Below the pieces are notes generated by a model, which saw nothing but the letters and a program-made list of their open reading frames with translations, was not told where the DNA came from and did no database searches. Source: an uncultured Bacilli bacterium (lineage in GTDB: Bacteria; Bacillota_I; Bacilli_A; RF39; UBA660). Taken from it: 38,867 nucleotides of DNA. The translations under genes were made by a program, and so were the position numbers. The stretch spans positions 1 through 38,867 of the forward strand of contig CALVZA010000004.1 in NCBI GenBank assembly GCA_944372415.1. Reading direction: 5' to 3'. Positions 7,665 through 16,317 of the stretch are shown here, one piece after another; within the stretch, counting starts at the first letter, position 1, and each line of letters starts with the position of its first letter.

Positions 7665-8090
7665 GTGTTAGTAAGTTATACTTCAAAAGAATTAGATTTA
7701 GTTGCAAGACTTATGAGAGCAGAAGCAGTTGGTGAAGGTAATTTAGGAATGCTCATGGTTGGTAATGTAATTGTTAATCGTGCTATAGCTAATTGTGATA
7801 TTTTTAAAAATATTAGAACTTTATATGATGTTGTATATCAAAACCCAGGAGGTTTTAGTGGAGTTAATTCTTCTTTATTCTATTCATCTAGTACAACTTT
7901 AGAAAAAAATTTGGCTAAAAGAGTGATTACTGGTGAATATTATCATCCTGCTACTCATTGTTTATGGTTTTATGCTCCGGGAACAGGAAACAATTGTAAA
8001 ACTGATTTTTATGGACAACCTTTTTCTGGGCGTTATAAAAATCATTGTTTTTATAAACCTCCTGCTGGTACTTGTAAAGAATTATATTAA
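7665..8090 (+). CDS. SleB-type cell wall hydrolase (Hydrolase_2)
   Basis: A protein of about 141 residues matching the SleB/CwlJ hydrolase core: LMRAEAVGEGNLGMLMVGNV contains the catalytic Glu and is followed by NRA, and the family's later DFYGQPFSGRYKNHCFY segment is present. Relatives cleave spore cortex or vegetative peptidoglycan. No signal peptide or membrane segment is visible, so export, if any, is unexplained. The AGGTGAT ribosome site favours a GTG start at 7665 over the GTG at 7656, which would overlap that site. Three Cys residues lie in the last third. There are no sporulation genes in the window, so a spore role is not implied. Confidence 0.82.
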   Translation: MLVSYTSKELDLVARLMRAEAVGEGNLGMLMVGNVIVNRAIANCDIFKNIRTLYDVVYQNPGGFSGVNSSLFYSSSTTLEKNLAKRVITGEYYHPATHCLWFYAPGTGNNCKTDFYGQPFSGRYKNHCFYKPPAGTCKELY

Positions 8091-8094
8091 AAAG

Positions 8095-8128
8095 GTTCTA
8101 TGGAATAGTTCTATAGAACATTTTTATT
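8095..8128. terminator. Terminator between convergent genes
   Basis: GTTCTAT (8095-8101) pairs with ATAGAAC (8113-8119). A T-rich tract follows on the plus strand, and the minus strand reads TTTTT after the hairpin, so it can serve both converging genes. Confidence 0.75.
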
Positions 8129-8141
8129 TTTTATTATATTA

Positions 8142-8684
8142 TTAATTTAAAAATTCTTCATCTTTGAAATTTTGAGTTATTGTTTTAAAGTTTTTATCAT
8201 ATTCTATAAATTTCTTTTTAACTATTTCTGGGTTATCAAAATCTAAACATTTATTGTATAAATCTTCTAATTCTAATAATTCTTTTTTATTTTCTGCTAT
8301 AGTATTTAATTTTTCATATTCTAAATAATCATATTCTAAATATTTTTTTATACATGACATATCTGGAGTATAACCTGTTACAAAATATTTTTTATATACT
8401 CCTAAGCCATATATTTTTTCATATGTTGTTGGATATTCTTCATATCCATTTGATTCCATTCTTTCAATATAATATTTAGTTATTAATTCGTAGTTTTTTA
8501 AATCTACTTCTTTTGATAATATTTCTTTATTTGGGTAATTAATTTTTATAACAATATCATCTTCTAATTTATAGTAATTTATTATTAATTTTCCATTTAA
8601 TTCGTTTGTTTTATAGTACATCTTTTTATTGTGATATTCATCATCACTTACAAATACGTAAAAAGCTTTATCATCATATAGCAT
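8142..8684 (-). CDS. Unidentified 180-residue protein
   Basis: I do not recognise this family. It is a soluble, strongly charged protein rich in Tyr, Lys, Glu and Asn, with no signal peptide or membrane segment. The first third (to residue 65) looks like beta strands, and residues about 120-170 look helical, with ELLELEDLYNKCLDF as a likely amphipathic helix. The AAGGAGTGATTAT site makes the ATG at 8684 certain. It lies 50 bases downstream of the phosphoketolase gene on the same strand; a -10-like TATAAT just upstream suggests it also has its own promoter. Confidence 0.7.
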   Translation of the reverse strand: MLYDDKAFYVFVSDDEYHNKKMYYKTNELNGKLIINYYKLEDDIVIKINYPNKEILSKEVDLKNYELITKYYIERMESNGYEEYPTTYEKIYGLGVYKKYFVTGYTPDMSCIKKYLEYDYLEYEKLNTIAENKKELLELEDLYNKCLDFDNPEIVKKKFIEYDKNFKTITQNFKDEEFLN

Positions 8685-8735
8685 ATAATCACTCCTTATT
8701 ATAATTGTAACATATTATAGACAAAAAGAAATAGA

Positions 8736-11078
8736 TTAATTGTTCCAAGTCCAATTTTCTACTTCTTCTAAATCTGTACCATATTTTCTTATATGATCAT
8801 TATGTTTTATTAATTCTTTAATACAATAACTAGTTAAGTCAAATTTATTATATTTATCTGGTATAAATTTAAGTGTTTCTAAACATATATTAAATCTATC
8901 TATTTTATTTTTTACTCTCATATCAAATGGTGTAGTAATAGCACCTTCTTCTTGATAACCTAATACAGTAAGATTTTTATTGTTTCTATCCAATGTTAGT
9001 TCTTTTATTAAATTAGGGTACCCATGGAATACGAATATTATTGGTTTATCAGTTGTGAATAAGTAATCGTATTCTATATCTGTTAAACTTTCTTTAGAAG
9101 TTTTATCTAATTTTAATAAATTCATTACGTTAACTACTCTAACTTTTAGATTAGGTATATATTTTTTTAATATAGTAACAGAAGCAAGAACTTCTAATGT
9201 TGGCGTATCTCCTGCACAAGCAAGTACTATATCTGGGTTTTCGTCACTTGCCCACGACCAAATACTAACTCCATTATTAAAGTGTTTTATGGCAGATTCC
9301 ATATTTAACCATTGAGGTCTTTCGTGTTTACTTGCTACTATTGCATTTATTTTATTTTCTGTTTTTATACAATGATTAATTGTACAAATTAATGTATTAG
9401 CATCTGGTGGTAAATATAAACCTACTTCATCTTTTTTCTTAGTTGCTAAGTGATTTAAAAAACCTGGTTCTTGATGTGTATAACCGTTATGGTCTTGTTG
9501 CCAAATATGACTAGTCAATATTATGTTTAATGACGGTATCGGCTTTCTCCAACTTATTTCTTTTGAAGCTTTTATCCATTTAAAGTGTTGACTTATCATA
9601 GAGTCTATTATTCTTGAAAATGCTTCATAAGTATGGAAAATACCATATCTTCCTGTAAGAGTATAACCTTCAAGCATTCCATTACATACATTTTCTGATA
9701 AGAAACTATCTATAATTCTTCCACTTTTATTTAAATAATCATCAGTTGGAATTATGTTCATATTCCATTGTCTATTTGTTTCTTCAAAAATATAATTTAA
9801 TCTATTTGAAAGAGCTTCATCTGGACCAAATATTCTAAAATTATCTGGATTATATTTTATTATATCTCTTATATATTTTCCTAATTCTTTCATATCCATT
9901 GAATTTACAGTACCTGGTTTTTTTAATGATACACCATAGTTTAATATATTAGGAATGTTTAATTTTTTTCTTAGTAGTCCACCATTTGCGTTTTTATTCA
10001 TACCCATTCTAAATTTAACATCTGGTACAAACATCATATATTTATCTCTAAGTTTTCCTGTTTCGTCAAATAGTTCTTCTGGTTTGTAACTTTTTAACCA
10101 GTTTTCTAGTACACTTAATAATTCAGGATTTTTTTTATCAACTACTACTGGAACTTGATGTGCTCTAAAGGAACCTTCTATTTGTTTTCCATCTACAATT
10201 TTAGGACCAGTCCAACCTTTTGGGCTTCTTAATATTATTAGAGGAAATTTTTCTTTCATATTAGATTCTGCTAAAATTTTGATATTTTTTATTTTTGTTA
10301 TTGCATAGTCTAAAACTTCTGCCATTCTTTGGTGCATATATCTTGTATCTTCTCCACATACAAATAATGGTTCATACCCTAGGCCTTCAAACATTTTTTC
10401 TAAATCATCATCGCTCATTCTTCCTAATATTGTTGGATTTGCTATTTTATATCCATTTAAGTGTAATATTGGTAAAACTGCACCATCAGTTATTGGATTA
10501 ATAAATTTATTCAAATGCCAACTTGTAGCAAGAGTTCCTGTTTCAGCCTCTCCGTCACCTATTACACAAGCTGCAATTAAATTAGGGTTATCTAAAACTG
10601 CACCATATGCGTGCGCTAAACTATATCCTAATTCTCCTCCTTCATTTATTGAACCTGGCGTTTCAGGCGCAACGTGACTAGAGACTCCTCCAGGAAATGA
10701 AAATCTTTTACATAGTTTTTCTATTCCTTTTTCATCTAAAGTTATTTCTGGATAGAATAATGTATATGTTCCTTCTAAATAGTTGTTGCTAATCATTGCT
10801 TGTCCACCGTGACCAGGTCCTGATATATAAATCATATCAAGAGAATTATTTTTAATTACTCTATTTAAATGTGCATATATAAAATTTTGACCTGGTGCTG
10901 TTCCCCAATGCCCTACTAATCTAGGTTTAATATTTTCTATTGTCAAAGGTTTTCTTAGTAATGGATTTTCTAATAAATAAAGTTGAGCACAAGACAAGTA
11001 GTTTGCCGCTCTAAAAAAGCCATCTATACTTGTTAATTCTTCTTCTGTTAATACATTATTAATATTTTTTATCTCCAT
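8736..11078 (-). CDS. xfp: Xylulose-5-phosphate/fructose-6-phosphate phosphoketolase
   Basis: A 780-residue thiamine-diphosphate enzyme that splits xylulose-5-P or fructose-6-P with phosphate into acetyl-P and glyceraldehyde-3-P or erythrose-4-P. It is cytosolic. Visible hallmarks are LVGHWGTAPGQNFIYAHLNR near residue 54, SGPGHGGQA near 86, the ThDP/Mg motif GDGEAETG at 174-181, and the C-terminal domain with GYQEEGAITTPFDMRV. Length matches the family (about 790). It implies a heterofermentative or bifid-type route giving acetyl-P for ATP. AGGAAGGG lies before the ATG, and an extended -10 promoter lies just upstream, so it is probably monocistronic or transcribed with the unknown gene at 8142. 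Confidence 0.96.
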   Translation of the reverse strand: MEIKNINNVLTEEELTSIDGFFRAANYLSCAQLYLLENPLLRKPLTIENIKPRLVGHWGTAPGQNFIYAHLNRVIKNNSLDMIYISGPGHGGQAMISNNYLEGTYTLFYPEITLDEKGIEKLCKRFSFPGGVSSHVAPETPGSINEGGELGYSLAHAYGAVLDNPNLIAACVIGDGEAETGTLATSWHLNKFINPITDGAVLPILHLNGYKIANPTILGRMSDDDLEKMFEGLGYEPLFVCGEDTRYMHQRMAEVLDYAITKIKNIKILAESNMKEKFPLIILRSPKGWTGPKIVDGKQIEGSFRAHQVPVVVDKKNPELLSVLENWLKSYKPEELFDETGKLRDKYMMFVPDVKFRMGMNKNANGGLLRKKLNIPNILNYGVSLKKPGTVNSMDMKELGKYIRDIIKYNPDNFRIFGPDEALSNRLNYIFEETNRQWNMNIIPTDDYLNKSGRIIDSFLSENVCNGMLEGYTLTGRYGIFHTYEAFSRIIDSMISQHFKWIKASKEISWRKPIPSLNIILTSHIWQQDHNGYTHQEPGFLNHLATKKKDEVGLYLPPDANTLICTINHCIKTENKINAIVASKHERPQWLNMESAIKHFNNGVSIWSWASDENPDIVLACAGDTPTLEVLASVTILKKYIPNLKVRVVNVMNLLKLDKTSKESLTDIEYDYLFTTDKPIIFVFHGYPNLIKELTLDRNNKNLTVLGYQEEGAITTPFDMRVKNKIDRFNICLETLKFIPDKYNKFDLTSYCIKELIKHNDHIRKYGTDLEEVENWTWNN

Positions 11079-11103
11079 ATTATACCCTTCCTATTCTAGG
11101 ATT

Positions 11104-11112
11104 AGTATATCA
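11104..11112 (-). promoter_or_regulatory. Extended -10 promoter of the phosphoketolase gene
   Basis: Minus strand TGATATACT (TGn plus TATACT), about 25 bases before the ATG at 11078. No good -35 box, as is usual for extended -10 promoters. Confidence 0.5.
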
Positions 11113-11135
11113 TTTTTATTAAAAAAAAAAAAGAG

Positions 11136-11678
11136 TTAAACATTTTTTCTTCTTTCAATCTCTTTTTTTAATATCTTTATATCTCTATCCGAATAATCGT
11201 CTAATGTATTTATATTTATTGGTATTTGATATATTTTTTCAAATTCTATAATATCTAATATATTACTATTTTCTTCTTTTTCTAAATCTTCTTTTATTAT
11301 TAAGTAATTATGATATTTATTTAATTCTTTATATTTTATTAAATTATCAATAGACATTTTTGCTTTAATTAAGAGTAATATAAATAATATACAATATAAA
11401 AACATTAAGTTATCTTCGGAAGTTATTGCTAAACCGAGTAATATTAAAGACAATTCTAATGTATCTTTCTTTAGTTTATCTTTATAAGTTTTATATAATT
11501 CTTTATCTCTTTTTATACTTTGTTCTAACATTATTTTTTTTAATTCTTCTTCATGATTATCTTCAAAGCTACTATATTCTGCACGGGATCCGTCTAAATA
11601 ATATTTTTTATAGTTTGTTCCATTAACTTTATATCTTCCTAATATTTTATCTTGTTCTTGATTATCATAAAATCTCAT
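11136..11678 (-). CDS. Unidentified membrane protein, 180 residues
   Basis: I do not recognise this family. A charged cytoplasmic N-terminal half (residues 1-72, with a Lys/Glu-rich likely coiled segment near 42-72) leads into two closely spaced hydrophobic helices near 74-85 and 91-105. A second charged stretch follows to the C-terminus, ending in a basic ILKKEIERRKNV. Both ends would be cytoplasmic in a hairpin topology. AAGGGGG precedes the ATG at 11678. It lies 23 bases downstream of tsaD on the same strand, so it may be transcribed with the t6A operon without belonging to it functionally. Confidence 0.7.
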   Translation of the reverse strand: MRFYDNQEQDKILGRYKVNGTNYKKYYLDGSRAEYSSFEDNHEEELKKIMLEQSIKRDKELYKTYKDKLKKDTLELSLILLGLAITSEDNLMFLYCILFILLLIKAKMSIDNLIKYKELNKYHNYLIIKEDLEKEENSNILDIIEFEKIYQIPININTLDDYSDRDIKILKKEIERRKNV

Positions 11679-11701
11679 AATTTTCCCCCTTTAAATTATT
11701 T

Positions 11702-12709
11702 TTATTTTAAGAAATATTCTTGGCTTTTACCATTTAGTTCTAAGTTTGTAAATTCACCTTTTAAATATAATGGATAAGCAGCACACGCTATCATCGTTGC
11801 GTTATCAGTACAATATTTTAATGGTGGAATAGATAAATCAACGTTAAGTTCTTTAGATAGTTCTTCTAATTTATCTCTTAAATAACTATTTGCACTTACT
11901 CCGCCAGCAACGATAAGTCTTTTTATACCAGTTTGTTTTATAGCAAGGTGTGTTTTCCTTATAAGTTCATCGATAGCAATAGTTTGAAAAGAACATGCTA
12001 AGTCTTCTTTATTAATTTTATTACCTCTTTGTAATTCATTATGAACTAAGTTTATTACTGAACTTTTTAATCCACTAAATGAAAAATTTAATTCGTTATT
12101 ATTCATAGGTATAGGTAATCTATAATTATTTTTTCCTAATTTTGCTAATCTTTCTATATTTGGTCCACCAGGGTATTTTAAATCTAATACTCTTGCTACT
12201 TTATCAAAACACTCTCCAATTGCATCATCAAGAGTAGTGCCTAATACCTCAAAATCATAATCACTAGTCATTTTTACTAATTCTGTATGCCCTCCACTGA
12301 CTATTAGTGCAATAGTTGGGTATTCAATTTTTTTTACTAAGTTATTGGCAAAAATATGTCCGCTAATGTGATGTACTGCAATTAATGGTTTATTGTAAAC
12401 TAAAGATAATGTTTTTGCAAATTCTATTCCTACTAATAAACTTCCTAGTAACCCTGGTGCATATGTTACTGCTATAGCATCTACTTGCGATATATTCATA
12501 TTTGTTTTATTTAATAAATCTTCTAAAACTAATGTTATGTTTTCTGTATGCATACGACTTGCTATTTCTGGAACTACTCCTCCATATAATGCATGAGTAT
12601 CCATTTGAGTAGAAATTGTAGTTGCTATTTCAATATAACCATTTTTTACTATCGATATGCTTGTTTCATCGCAACTACTTTCTATACCTAATATATATAC
12701 ATCTTTCAT
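11702..12709 (-). CDS. tsaD: tRNA N6-adenosine threonylcarbamoyltransferase TsaD
   Basis: The transferase that moves threonylcarbamoyl from TC-AMP to A37 of ANN-decoding tRNAs (t6A), acting with TsaB and TsaE in the cytoplasm. Visible marks are the IESSCDETS start, the metal-binding HxxxH at residues 113-117 (HHISGH), SGGHTELV, the GGPNIERLAK segment and the GGVSANSYLR nucleotide loop. The 335-residue length is normal for the family. The start overlaps the rimI stop (AAATGA), and GGAGTTGAG is its ribosome site. Together with tsaB and rimI it forms the usual Firmicutes operon. Confidence 0.97.
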   Translation of the reverse strand: MKDVYILGIESSCDETSISIVKNGYIEIATTISTQMDTHALYGGVVPEIASRMHTENITLVLEDLLNKTNMNISQVDAIAVTYAPGLLGSLLVGIEFAKTLSLVYNKPLIAVHHISGHIFANNLVKKIEYPTIALIVSGGHTELVKMTSDYDFEVLGTTLDDAIGECFDKVARVLDLKYPGGPNIERLAKLGKNNYRLPIPMNNNELNFSFSGLKSSVINLVHNELQRGNKINKEDLACSFQTIAIDELIRKTHLAIKQTGIKRLIVAGGVSANSYLRDKLEELSKELNVDLSIPPLKYCTDNATMIACAAYPLYLKGEFTNLELNGKSQEYFLK

Positions 12710-13125
12710 TTTCTCAACTCCATTACATAAGCATCTATATTATCATAATAATTTTTTCTTATGTTAATTATTTTAAAATTAAATTTATTATATAACTTTA
12801 TTGCTAATTTATTATCACATCTTACTTCTAATAATATATTTTTATAATCATTTTTATTTATTAATTCATTCATTAACTTGGTTGCAATATTTTTTCTTCT
12901 ATAAATTTTATCGACAACTATATATAAAATATCTATCGTACCGTATAGGTTTTTGTATATTATAAATCCAATTAGTTTATTTTCTTCATAATAACCTATT
13001 ATTTCTTTATTTTTTATAATTTCTTCTAAGTTATTTGTTTTTTTAAAATTTTTAGATATTATGGAACCTAATTTAATTATTTTATCTATATCATTTAGGT
13101 TACAATTATTTATCATTAAGTGCAT
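12706..13125 (-). CDS. rimI: Ribosomal protein S18 alanine N-acetyltransferase-like GNAT (RimI)
   Basis: A GNAT acetyltransferase of about 139 residues, called RimI by its place between tsaB and tsaD. It has the acetyl-CoA loop YRRKNIATKLMNELI near residues 87-101 and ends the core with NKLAIKLYNKFNFK. The loop reads R-R-K-N-I-A, replacing the usual first Gly with Asn, a minor departure. The ATG at 13125 follows AAAGGA closely; ATG 13116 is the alternative. It overlaps tsaB by about 20 bases and tsaD by 4. The target in Gram-positives is less certain than in E. coli. Confidence 0.85.
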   Translation of the reverse strand: MHLMINNCNLNDIDKIIKLGSIISKNFKKTNNLEEIIKNKEIIGYYEENKLIGFIIYKNLYGTIDILYIVVDKIYRRKNIATKLMNELINKNDYKNILLEVRCDNKLAIKLYNKFNFKIINIRKNYYDNIDAYVMELRK

Positions 13126-13687
13126 CAATTCCTTTTATGTATATAGGATTAACTATATGAGGGTTTATACTTTCTGTATTTTTTAAATATTTGTATATTT
13201 TATTTAAATCTAATGTAGTAGAATCTATTATAAATTTTTCTTTATCTTTTATATATTCTTCATATTTATTATTTTTTAAATAAGTATAATCTTCTAATAG
13301 TTTATTATCTTTATCAAAATAACCTATATATTTACCTTTTAAATCTGATATTGTAACTAACTTATTTTGATTTCTTTCAATACTTACTGCTAAAGCACAC
13401 AGACTTGTAATTGTTTTTATTGGAATATTTAGTGTATATGCTAAAGTTTTAGCAATAGTTACACCTATTCTAACTCCAGTAAATGAACCTGGTCCATTTA
13501 CTACAATTATTTCATTTAAATAATTTGTTGTTAAATTATTTTGTTTAAGTATATTATCTATCATCGTCATTGTATATACACTATGATTTTTCATAGATTC
13601 TTTTTGTTTTTGATCTATCAAATTACCGTTTTTTAATAATCCTATTGTAATAACTTTATCATATGTACTTATAAATAATGTATACAT
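13106..13687 (-). CDS. tsaB: t6A biosynthesis protein TsaB
   Basis: The non-catalytic ASKHA-fold partner that dimerises with TsaD for t6A synthesis. Visible are the N-terminal strand FISTYDKVITIGLLKNG and the signature VVNGPGSFTGVRIGVTIAKTLAY near residues 64-86. At 193 residues it is slightly short but within the family, and the C-terminal half is divergent. It is the first gene of the operon, with GGAAGTGAT as ribosome site. The tsaE and tsaC genes are not in the window. Confidence 0.93.
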   Translation of the reverse strand: MYTLFISTYDKVITIGLLKNGNLIDQKQKESMKNHSVYTMTMIDNILKQNNLTTNYLNEIIVVNGPGSFTGVRIGVTIAKTLAYTLNIPIKTITSLCALAVSIERNQNKLVTISDLKGKYIGYFDKDNKLLEDYTYLKNNKYEEYIKDKEKFIIDSTTLDLNKIYKYLKNTESINPHIVNPIYIKGIDALNDK

Positions 13688-13707
13688 AAAATCACTTCCG
13701 ATACGGT

Positions 13708-13716
13708 ATTATACCA
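13708..13716 (-). promoter_or_regulatory. Extended -10 promoter of tsaB-rimI-tsaD
   Basis: Minus strand TGGTATAAT, about 20 bases before the tsaB ATG. TTTATA lies 17 bases upstream of the -10, inside the terminator hairpin of the preceding gene. Confidence 0.65.
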
Positions 13717-13717
13717 T

Positions 13718-13769
13718 AAAAAAAACTAAATATAAAGTTTTAGAAATTCAATTTTATATTTAGTTTTTT
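13718..13769. terminator. Bidirectional terminator after the prepilin-like gene
   Basis: A 14-bp perfect stem AAACTAAATATAAA (13723-13736) / TTTATATTTAGTTT (13753-13766), with T runs after it on either strand. It ends the gene at 13768-15267 on the minus strand. Confidence 0.85.
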
Positions 13770-15267
13770 AACAATTATTGCAAGTTAATCTATATGGGCA
13801 TTCTTTTGAACCTTTTATTTGTCCGTTTGTACAATTTGGTTCTTCAAGTTCTACTTTACTATTTAATGTAATTAAAGGATAATAATCTCCTGTATACATA
13901 CGCCAATGGCTTGAACTATCTTTATCTTTGTTGCAACTATTACTTGTACAACGATTTGCCATTCTTAATCTATTCAATTTCTGTAATGTACCTGCATTAT
14001 TATAAATATAGAAATAATAATCATCAAAACTTTTAGATACATTAGAGTATCCTAAAAGCATTTTATAATTATATAACCAAGACTCAGAAATATTTATTGA
14101 ACTATTAATTTGATTATAATTAACTTGTCCCATTTTCATTTGTATACTTTTTGATGAATTGAAACTTATTTCTGCACTTGTACTATTTACTGTATAATTC
14201 GGAAAATATTTTTTTGACACAATCCAATCCTTATTTTTTATACTATTATAAAGATAAGATTTTTTAGAACCACTTACTGTCACGTCCTCTATTATTTCTT
14301 CAGCAAGCCACTTAGTATTATTATCATATTTATAATATTTAGAAGTCGATAAACCATTTGGTGTATGAGCAAGTTGATAAAAAGTACAGTCTGTTAATCT
14401 TTCTTCTTCAGTTAACCATGGATCACACCATTGAGAACTTTTACTTGTATAATTAGAAAAATTATTACTTAATACTGGTTCAGTATAAACTAATTCAATT
14501 TCATTTTCAGTATTAATAGATATAATTCTCCACAAACCTTTATTTGCTGTATTTGGAAAATATGCAAATTCATTTGGCTTTGATGTTACTTCAAAATATA
14601 CATAATTATTTGGATTAACTCCTTTTGCAGTATAAGTTAAATCGTTAAATAATGTATCAATTTTTAATTTATCTTTTGGACTATCACTATTAGTTATAGA
14701 GTTATTATTATTTGATTTAATATTTTCTAATTCACTTGATAGTTCATCTACTTTATCTTGTAATGCTTTTATTTCTTCAGTATAATCTTTTCTAGGACAA
14801 ACATATATAACATCTTCATTTTTTAAGTTTTTTAAATCCCATGTATTTATTATATTTATTCCAATTTGATTGTAATCACAGCTTGTATTATTTGCATCAC
14901 TTTTAATTTCTGTATCACTAACAACTTTTCCTTCTAATAAAGTAAAATAATTATCGGTATAATCTAATTTTTCTTTTGTTATTGGATTATATAAATCATC
15001 ACTAATCAGTCCCTCTTTTTTTAAGGTTTCTAAAGTTATAACTGCTGCTTTAGAATTTAGCATTAAATTTTCTTCTACTTCTTCATGTGTAGATAAATAT
15101 ACTTCTAATGCAGCCAATAAATTTTTATTTAATTTAGAATATTCTTTTGTTTCTTTATTAGCAACAGCTCGAGTGATACCAACAATACTTATAGTTCCTA
15201 TTATTGCAATTAAGACTATACATATTATAATTTCTGCTAAAGTAAAACCTCTTTTCCCATTCTTCAT
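13768..15267 (-). CDS. Long prepilin-like (type IV pilin N-terminus) surface protein
   Basis: A 499-residue protein starting with a class III prepilin signal. KRG is followed by FTLAEI, giving prepilin peptidase cleavage after the Gly with Phe+1 and Glu+5, then a hydrophobic helix to about residue 32. A helical stretch with a coiled-coil look (ALQDKVDELSSELENIKS) lies near residues 168-186, followed by an Asn/Ser linker and a large C-terminal domain rich in Trp, Tyr, Ser and Asn. The last 90 residues hold several Cys, including a terminal CNNC. Typical pilins are 130-180 residues, so this is an oversized pseudopilin or minor pilin, perhaps with an adhesive or sensing tip. No pilus assembly genes are nearby. 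AGGTGAT precedes the ATG. Confidence 0.75.
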   Translation of the reverse strand: MKNGKRGFTLAEIIICIVLIAIIGTISIVGITRAVANKETKEYSKLNKNLLAALEVYLSTHEEVEENLMLNSKAAVITLETLKKEGLISDDLYNPITKEKLDYTDNYFTLLEGKVVSDTEIKSDANNTSCDYNQIGINIINTWDLKNLKNEDVIYVCPRKDYTEEIKALQDKVDELSSELENIKSNNNNSITNSDSPKDKLKIDTLFNDLTYTAKGVNPNNYVYFEVTSKPNEFAYFPNTANKGLWRIISINTENEIELVYTEPVLSNNFSNYTSKSSQWCDPWLTEEERLTDCTFYQLAHTPNGLSTSKYYKYDNNTKWLAEEIIEDVTVSGSKKSYLYNSIKNKDWIVSKKYFPNYTVNSTSAEISFNSSKSIQMKMGQVNYNQINSSINISESWLYNYKMLLGYSNVSKSFDDYYFYIYNNAGTLQKLNRLRMANRCTSNSCNKDKDSSSHWRMYTGDYYPLITLNSKVELEEPNCTNGQIKGSKECPYRLTCNNC

Positions 15268-15289
15268 TTAGATCACCTATTCTATATAA

Positions 15290-15318
15290 ATGATAACAAA
15301 AAGAAATATCTTTGTAAA
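15290..15318 (-). promoter_or_regulatory. Promoter of the prepilin-like gene
   Basis: Minus strand TTTACA (15313-15318), 17-base spacer, TATCAT (15290-15295), about 23 bases before the ATG at 15267. It lies just beyond the 3' end of mscL. Confidence 0.65.
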
Positions 15319-15325
15319 TATTCTT

Positions 15326-15718
15326 CTATTTGCTTTTTAATAAATCTCTAATTTCTTCTAAAAGTTTTTCTTCACTAGATTTAACAATTTCTTGTTTTTG
15401 TTCTTCTTTTTTTAATTCTAAATTTTTCTTTAATATATTTACTACTTTAATAATTACAAATATACAAAAAGCCATTAAAATAAAATCTAAAATATTTTGT
15501 ATAAAAGTTCCATAATTTATAGTAGCGTCTTTTACTTTTAATGTTAATTTTGTAAAATCATGTCCCCCTGTTACTATACCTAATATAGGCATTATAATAT
15601 CATTAACTAAACTTGTTACTATTTTTTGAAAAGCCCCTCCTATTATTACTCCTACTGCTAAATCTAATACATTCCCTTTACTTATAAATTCTTTAAATTC
15701 CTTTATTACTTTTTTCAT
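15326..15718 (-). CDS. mscL: Large-conductance mechanosensitive channel MscL
   Basis: A membrane channel that opens under osmotic downshock to release solutes. At 130 residues it has the full family layout: the amphipathic N-terminal [20 protein letters not shown], pore helix TM1, a periplasm-side loop, TM2 near residues 76-97 ([17 protein letters not shown]), and a charged C-terminal bundle with LLEEIRDLL. The ATG overlaps the preceding plsC stop (TAATG), with AAGGAG as ribosome site, so its translation is coupled to the lipid operon. Confidence 0.96.
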   Translation of the reverse strand: MKKVIKEFKEFISKGNVLDLAVGVIIGGAFQKIVTSLVNDIIMPILGIVTGGHDFTKLTLKVKDATINYGTFIQNILDFILMAFCIFVIIKVVNILKKNLELKKEEQKQEIVKSSEEKLLEEIRDLLKSK

Positions 15719-16317
15719 TACTTCTCCTTCAAGTTTTGTTTCATTAAATTTTCTATTTTTTTATATAATATTTTATTGGCTTCTTCTAAATTCATATTAT
15801 TTACTTTAAAAGGTTCTCCATATCTTATAGTTAAATTTTTACTTCTAAATTTATAATCTCCAGTAATTCCAAAAGGTACTAAGTATGAATTAGTTTTTTT
15901 TGCCATAGAAACTGCACCATATTTAAAAGGTAACAAAAATTTTTTTGTCTTATTTCTTGTTCCTTCTGGAAATATTCCTATTGCTCCTCCATCATTTAAT
16001 ACATTTATTGCTTTTTCAACAGATTCTTTATTTTTATTATTTCTATCTACACTTATGCATCCTACATTTTTAAAAAACCAAGCAGTTTTTTTGTTATCAA
16101 AATATTCTTTTTTTGCCATATAGTGTATTCCTCTTTTTGTTGATACAATAGTTAAACATTGATCATATAAATGTTTATGGTTACCAACAATTATTATTGG
16201 ACCATCATTTGGTATATTTTCTTTATTTATTATTTTTGGCTTATAGTAGAATAAAAATATTGGTTTTAATAAAAATTTACTCAGTTTATAAAGAAATGAT
16301 AAATTCTTATTCATCAT
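15718..16317 (-). CDS. plsC: 1-acyl-sn-glycerol-3-phosphate acyltransferase (PlsC family), first copy
   Basis: A 199-residue acyltransferase expected to add the second acyl chain to lysophosphatidate at the membrane. The catalytic HX4D motif is NHKHLYD near residues 47-53, and the substrate-binding FPEGTRNK motif lies near 117-124. An N-terminal hydrophobic segment of about 20 residues should anchor it. It overlaps the upstream ligase gene by 11 bases and the downstream mscL by 1. Two paralogues flank the ligase, so which one makes bulk phosphatidate is not decided by sequence; this one keeps the canonical GTR in its second motif. Confidence 0.9.
   Translation of the reverse strand: MMNKNLSFLYKLSKFLLKPIFLFYYKPKIINKENIPNDGPIIIVGNHKHLYDQCLTIVSTKRGIHYMAKKEYFDNKKTAWFFKNVGCISVDRNNKNKESVEKAINVLNDGGAIGIFPEGTRNKTKKFLLPFKYGAVSMAKKTNSYLVPFGITGDYKFRSKNLTIRYGEPFKVNNMNLEEANKILYKKIENLMKQNLKEK

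Noticed and set aside
12700-12715. Use of TGA as a Trp codon, as in Mycoplasma relatives
   Set aside because: TGA ends rimI exactly at the tsaD start and also ends the gene before scpA; all Trp codons in conserved motifs are TGG.
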